Source of the DNA: Tatumella punctata | GTDB lineage: Bacteria > Pseudomonadota > Gammaproteobacteria > Enterobacterales > Enterobacteriaceae | Assembly: GCF_039523735.1 (NCBI RefSeq) | Contig: NZ_BAAAFW010000093.1 | Span: forward strand, 1-64,000 | Direction of reading: 5' to 3' | Length of the DNA stretch: 64,000 nt | In this document: positions 60,426 through 64,000 of the stretch, piece after piece | How the letters are laid out: each line of letters starts with the position of its first letter | Position numbering within the stretch: the stretch's first letter is position 1 | Position numbers and translations under genes: made by a program | The notes under the pieces: model-generated | What the model saw: only the letters and a program-made list of their open reading frames with translations | Database searches by the model: none | Told to the model about the DNA's origin: nothing

Positions 60426-61640
60426 ATGAAAATGAATAGCCATCCCCCCGCAGCCAGCCGCTGGCTGACTTTAGCAGGGACGATCATTACCCAGTTTGCT
60501 TTAGGTTCTGTATATACCTGGAGCCTGTTCAATCAGCCATTATCAGAAAAGCTTTCAGCCTCTGTCAGTCAGGTGGCCCTCGCTTTCGGGGTACTCAGTC
60601 TGACCCTGGCTCTGGCCTCGTCGATGGCCGGGAAGCTGCAGGAACGTTTCGGCGTTCGCAGGGTGACTCTGGGTGCCGGTATTTTACTGGCGATCGGTTT
60701 TTTCCTGACCGCCGTCGTATCATCCGTATGGATGCTCTATCTGAGTGCCGGTATTCTGGTGGGTGTTGCCGTAGGCGCAGGCTATCTGCTGACCTTGTCT
60801 AACTGTGTTAAATGGTTTCCTGAACACCGGGGGGTGATCTCTGCCTGCGCGATTGGTGCTTACGGGCTGGGCAGTCTGGTGTTTAAATTTATCTGCAGTT
60901 ATCTGCTGGCCCACCAGACCCTCGGACACACCTTTATGATTTGGGGAGTGATTACCATGCTAATGATTACTGCCGGTGCACTGCTGATGAATGATGCGCC
61001 GCGCAGTGAGCAGCCAGCAGGTACGCTGACCACCAACGATTTCAGCCTGGCTGAAGCAATACGCCAGCCACAATACTGGATGCTGGCCCTGATGTTCCTT
61101 ACCGCCTGTATGAGTGGTCTGTATGTCATAGGGATTGCAAAAGATATCGGGCAGAACCTGGTCCATTTGTCGGCACTGACCGCAGCGAATGCTGTTACTG
61201 TGATTGCCGTGGCTAACCTGGCCGGGCGTCTGGTGCTCGGGGTGCTCTCCGATAAACTGCCGCGTATCCGTGTTATTTCCCTGGCGCAGGTGATTTCTCT
61301 GGCGGGCATGGCATTACTGCTGTTTACCAGACTCAACGAAAATACCTTTTTACTGTCTGTTGCCTGTATTGCCTTTAGTTTCGGCGGAACGATCACCGTC
61401 TTCCCGTCACTGGTCAGCGATTTCTTCGGCCTGAATAATCTGGCAAAAAACTACGGTGTTATTTACCTCGGGTTTGGGATCGGCAGTATTCTTGGCTCGC
61501 TGGTGGCATCACTGTTTGGCGGTTTTATGGTGACCTTTATACTGATTATGGTGTTACTGGTGGCTTCCCTGATATTGTCAGTCACTGTCCGCCAGCCGGC
61601 ACTGTCACCCGCCGCTACAGCCCCCGCATTACAGCACTGA
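60426..61640 (+). CDS. yhjX: OFA-family MFS transporter, YhjX-like
   Basis: A 404-residue, 12-segment major facilitator of the oxalate/formate antiporter group. It follows E. coli YhjX closely: SRWLTLAGTIITQFALGSVY, TWSLFNQPLS, AGKLQERFGVRRVTLGAGIL, GYLLTLSNCVKWFPEHRGVI, YWMLALMFLTACMSGLYVIG, AANAVTVIAVANLAGRLVLG and NNLAKNYGVIYLGFGIGSIL. In E. coli YhjX is induced by pyruvate through YpdA/YpdB; transport of a small carboxylate is suspected. Single gene, closed by a GC hairpin. Confidence 0.92.
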   Translation: MKMNSHPPAASRWLTLAGTIITQFALGSVYTWSLFNQPLSEKLSASVSQVALAFGVLSLTLALASSMAGKLQERFGVRRVTLGAGILLAIGFFLTAVVSSVWMLYLSAGILVGVAVGAGYLLTLSNCVKWFPEHRGVISACAIGAYGLGSLVFKFICSYLLAHQTLGHTFMIWGVITMLMITAGALLMNDAPRSEQPAGTLTTNDFSLAEAIRQPQYWMLALMFLTACMSGLYVIGIAKDIGQNLVHLSALTAANAVTVIAVANLAGRLVLGVLSDKLPRIRVISLAQVISLAGMALLLFTRLNENTFLLSVACIAFSFGGTITVFPSLVSDFFGLNNLAKNYGVIYLGFGIGSILGSLVASLFGGFMVTFILIMVLLVASLILSVTVRQPALSPAATAPALQH

Positions 61641-61651
61641 GTCCGGGATAA

Positions 61652-61675
61652 TCCCCCCACCCAGTACAGGGGGGA
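61652..61675. terminator. GC hairpin between yhjX and the lipoprotein gene
   Basis: TCCCCCC (61652-61658) pairs with GGGGGGA (61669-61675) across 10 bases; convergent genes on either side; no T tract. Confidence 0.55.
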
Positions 61676-61686
61676 GCAGTTCAGAC

Positions 61687-61983
61687 TTAATTTTTGATCC
61701 CATAATTGCACTGGAACCAGCGGGTTTTTTCACCCGGCCAGCCACTGTCTTGTTCCGGGAGGGGTTCAACCTTGTCAAAACCATGCTGATGGCAATAGTC
61801 TCTGACGGTAGTGTTCAGTGCCGGCAAGTCAACGGCTCCGGGTGTGTAACGAAACTGCAGACTGTGTGACGGTTTATCTGTCGCAACCTGCGCATACCCC
61901 CCCGGGTACTGGCGGGCACATCCGCTGAGTAATACTGTGATCAGGCCTCCACACCACACGGCCATCAGTGTCTTTTTGATCAT
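61687..61983 (-). CDS. Small outer-membrane-type lipoprotein
   Basis: A 98-residue protein with a lipoprotein signal peptide (MIKKTLMAVWCGGLITVLLS, then lipobox L-S-G-C). The mature part is hydrophilic, with VRDYCHQHGFDKVEP and a second cysteine pair near the C-terminus (FQCNYG). Ala follows the lipid-bearing Cys, so no inner-membrane retention signal. Function unknown. Confidence 0.8.
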   Translation of the reverse strand: MIKKTLMAVWCGGLITVLLSGCARQYPGGYAQVATDKPSHSLQFRYTPGAVDLPALNTTVRDYCHQHGFDKVEPLPEQDSGWPGEKTRWFQCNYGIKN

Positions 61984-62130
61984 GCCTATTCTTATCAGAG
62001 TAAATAATTAAGTATTATTAATCTAAACTATCCGCAGCGCCTGCCAATCAGATTTTCCTGTGATAGCGATGCCCTGCGGATAAATAGGAATATTCTTGCG
62101 GCGGAAGCGAGGTGTTCATAAAATCGGCGA

Positions 62131-62934
62131 TTAATCGGCGCTGACAACCATCATACGCAACAGGTTGGCCGACTGTGCCACCGGCAGTTTTAAAATGGTC
62201 TGGTACAAATCAATTGTCATCGCACACAGAGTCTGATGATCCGATGAAGTGTCTCCGGGTTCATTAAGTTGTTTCAACTGATTACCCCAGCGGGTATACA
62301 GGGCAGTGACAACCTGTTTCAGGGTATCGCTGGCCATTTTTCTGTCCAGCGGTTTATCCGGCCCCTCACTGGTGAGCAATAATTGTTCCATCGCCTGTGC
62401 ATCACGGGCATTCAGTGCCGGGGACAGTAACTGAACCAGATTCACCCCGCCATTCACCTGGGGATACAGAAAACGAAAACAGTCTTCGGCCGAGATTTTA
62501 TCCAGTGCCTGCATCTCATCAACAGAAACTGTAATATAATCAATGACTGCCTGATCACTGGCGCGGCCAATACGCTGGTTAACCACATCTGCCAGCATCC
62601 CCCGTAATTGCCCTGCAGCCTCAGGAACACTCTCTCCCCGGGTGACTGAATGTAAGAAGGCCTGTTCTAATACCGGCCATAATGCGGGTTCCTGCTGTTT
62701 AAGGATCCGATAGCCGGGCAATGCTGCCAGTTGCGCCAGAGAATGTTGTGCTGCCAGTGCAGCATCACGCTGTGGTTTACAGACATAAAACCAGACCAGA
62801 TTTCCCAGCAGCACCGGTAAGATCACCAGCAACAGGCCTGCCCGCAGGGACAGGTATTTTTTGCGTACCAGCAAGCTCAGCAATAACCCTGTAATAACCA
62901 GGGCAATCAGCGAGGGAAGTAGCGTTTCAGTCAT
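62131..62934 (-). CDS. Uncharacterised membrane-anchored protein (267 aa)
   Basis: A 267-residue protein with two N-terminal membrane segments (LLPSLIALVITGLLLSLLVR and AGLLLVILPVLLGNLVWFYV) and a helical soluble domain of about 200 residues (RDAALAAQHSLAQLAALPGY ... KISAEDCFRFLYP). I do not recognise the family. Its start overlaps the universal stress protein stop by 4 bases (ATGA), so the two form an operon and may act together in stress. Confidence 0.75.
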   Translation of the reverse strand: MTETLLPSLIALVITGLLLSLLVRKKYLSLRAGLLLVILPVLLGNLVWFYVCKPQRDAALAAQHSLAQLAALPGYRILKQQEPALWPVLEQAFLHSVTRGESVPEAAGQLRGMLADVVNQRIGRASDQAVIDYITVSVDEMQALDKISAEDCFRFLYPQVNGGVNLVQLLSPALNARDAQAMEQLLLTSEGPDKPLDRKMASDTLKQVVTALYTRWGNQLKQLNEPGDTSSDHQTLCAMTIDLYQTILKLPVAQSANLLRMMVVSAD

Positions 62935-63401
62935 AGGGGGGATAAAGACTCATTGGTAACGTCAACCAGTACCGGGCAATGTGCTTTTTCAATGACAGCT
63001 GCACTGACAGACCCTTTCAGTATTCGGTTGAACGAAGAGAGATGACGACGCCCCATAATGATCATTGACGCACTCAGACGATCAGCCTGTTCAACGATCG
63101 TGGCAGCAGGGTCGCCACTGCAAATTAATCCACGGGCCGGAATACCCGCTTCGGCAAACGGATTCAGAGCATAACGAAGTATCTGTTCTGCCGAGTTTTG
63201 ATTGTCCAGCGCATTCAGCGATAAAGATCCGCTTTCGGCCGTATCAATTTCTATCGGCTGATTGCCGTAAAGATCATCGGCGGCCACACAACAAATGATC
63301 ACTACTTCCGCCTGATGGGCGCTCGCCTCTTGCAGGGTCGTTTTAATGATTTTTTCTGCCATTGAGGCCTGACGATCAACCGCCATTAATAATGTTTTCA
63401 T
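62931..63401 (-). CDS. Universal stress protein (UspA family)
   Basis: A 156-residue UspA-fold protein: KTLLMAVDRQASMAEKII, DRLSASMIIMGRRHLSSFNR, ILKGSVSAAVIEKAHCPVLV. The nucleotide-binding motif G-x2-G/R-x9-G-S/T is seen as MGRRHLSSFNRILKGSVS, close to the ATP-binding subclass (first Gly kept, R for the second position). First gene of a two-gene operon with 62131. Confidence 0.88.
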   Translation of the reverse strand: MKTLLMAVDRQASMAEKIIKTTLQEASAHQAEVVIICCVAADDLYGNQPIEIDTAESGSLSLNALDNQNSAEQILRYALNPFAEAGIPARGLICSGDPAATIVEQADRLSASMIIMGRRHLSSFNRILKGSVSAAVIEKAHCPVLVDVTNESLSPL

Positions 63402-63961
63402 TCTGCAGCTCCATTCCGGACATTCAGGAGATACCGGCAGACTTTGTTCAGGCCTGTCATGATGACCACTGACCTGTCAGATCCTCCGGCACGCGTAATG
63501 TATCCTGTTTTGTTTTATGTGTCAGAGGATTTCCCGGCGAGTTTTCCGCCCTGCGGGAACCTTTATCAGAGTTACAGCGACAGAAAACGGCTAATTTTAG
63601 TTTGATAACCATCGCCGGAAAACCAGATTTTAAGTTATTTTCAAAAATATAACCTTTGATGTAATCCGGTTACCAGCTGTTTCATACCACAGCAAGGTTA
63701 AGCTATAAGTCACTGTATATTATATATTTTCAAGAATTTCTCCCGCAAGGCTCGTGGCAGCCCGCCGAACTGTTGCGGGCTGCGTTAGCACTTTCTGGCC
63801 AGTCACCGCGTCAGTAACCGGCCACGGAAAATCGTCACCGATTGTGCGCGAGCTGACGGCAGGAACAGACTGCGGGTTGCCGGTGAAGCGCTGGTGCCGG
63901 GCAGGGATTTTTCTTATTATAGGTCCATATCTTGTTGCTCTGCTCCCCCGAGGCCGCCGCA
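63402..63961. other. Intergenic region with one hairpin
   Basis: About 560 bases without a convincing gene. GCAGCCCGC (63757-63765) pairs with GCGGGCTGC (63775-63783), a perfect 9-base stem. A minus-strand frame through 63720-63962 and a plus-strand frame through 63754-63978 are open but have no binding sites or recognisable motifs. Confidence 0.4.
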
Positions 63962-64000
63962 ATGTTCTTACACCTTGATAAGTTACTGGCGGTTTTTGAC
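63962..64000 (+). CDS. Possible start of a gene cut by the window end
   Basis: An ATG at 63962 opens MFLHLDKLLAVFD to the window edge. A GCCGCA precedes it rather than a clear ribosome binding site. Too short to identify. Confidence 0.2.
   Translation, partial: MFLHLDKLLAVFD

Noticed and set aside
1..64000. CRISPR arrays and rRNA genes
   Set aside because: No regularly spaced repeats of 25-40 bases and no rRNA signature sequences were seen anywhere in the window.

Overview
The window looks like an enterobacterial (gamma-proteobacterial) chromosome of roughly 50% GC. Support comes from an argW-type tRNA-Arg(CCU), a pgaABCD operon in E. coli order, cadBA, oppABCDF, HdeD, a YhjX-type carrier and PuuP/PuuB-like proteins, all close to E. 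coli-type families. The combination with a CIO-like cydAB joined to cydDC, organosulfur scavenging and DUF2534 fits the Erwiniaceae side (Pantoea/Tatumella/Erwinia-like), but the genus cannot be fixed from sequence alone.

Layout. 1-4545: right end of an integrated phage-like element at the 3' end of argW, with an IS3-type transposase remnant, short overlapping phage genes (one truncated, one frameshifted), an AlpA-type regulator and a tyrosine integrase; its other end lies outside the window. 4871-13161: PNAG exopolysaccharide operon pgaABCD, with a small exported protein downstream and, divergently, a free-standing copy of the PgaB C-terminal glycoside hydrolase domain. 13371-16836: lysine decarboxylase and lysine/cadaverine antiporter (cadBA) with no cadC beside it. 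17761-25735: oligopeptide permease operon, an acetyltransferase and a second OppA/MppA-type binding protein. 25966-27092: small unknown protein and HdeD. 27294-34050: chaperone-usher fimbrial operon (pilin, chaperone, usher, tip adhesin, second chaperone). 34632-35263: two small proteins.

35341-41931: a minus-strand cluster with two paralogous solute-binding proteins, permease, ATPase, acetyltransferase and two flavin monooxygenases, which resembles Bacillus S-alkyl/S-succinyl-cysteine salvage clusters; a 2-hydroxyacid dehydrogenase is divergent to it. 43590-51659: an amine catabolic region with two APC transporters, a PuuB-like FAD amine oxidase, a PatD-like aldehyde dehydrogenase and an exported SnoaL-like protein, controlled probably by a GntR/FadR-type regulator co-transcribed with a soluble Cache-like sensor. 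The same inverted repeat (ACATAA-N6-TTATGT) stands before both plus-strand units. 51750-57666: cydABDC. 59002-63401: a peptide deformylase-like protein that has lost the catalytic glutamate, DUF2534, a transporter fragment, a YhjX-like carrier, a lipoprotein, an unknown membrane protein and a universal stress protein.

The strongest candidates for undescribed biology are the solo PgaB hydrolase domain beside pga, the Cache/GntR-controlled amine pathway that lacks the gamma-glutamyl enzymes, and the deformylase-like pseudoenzyme.
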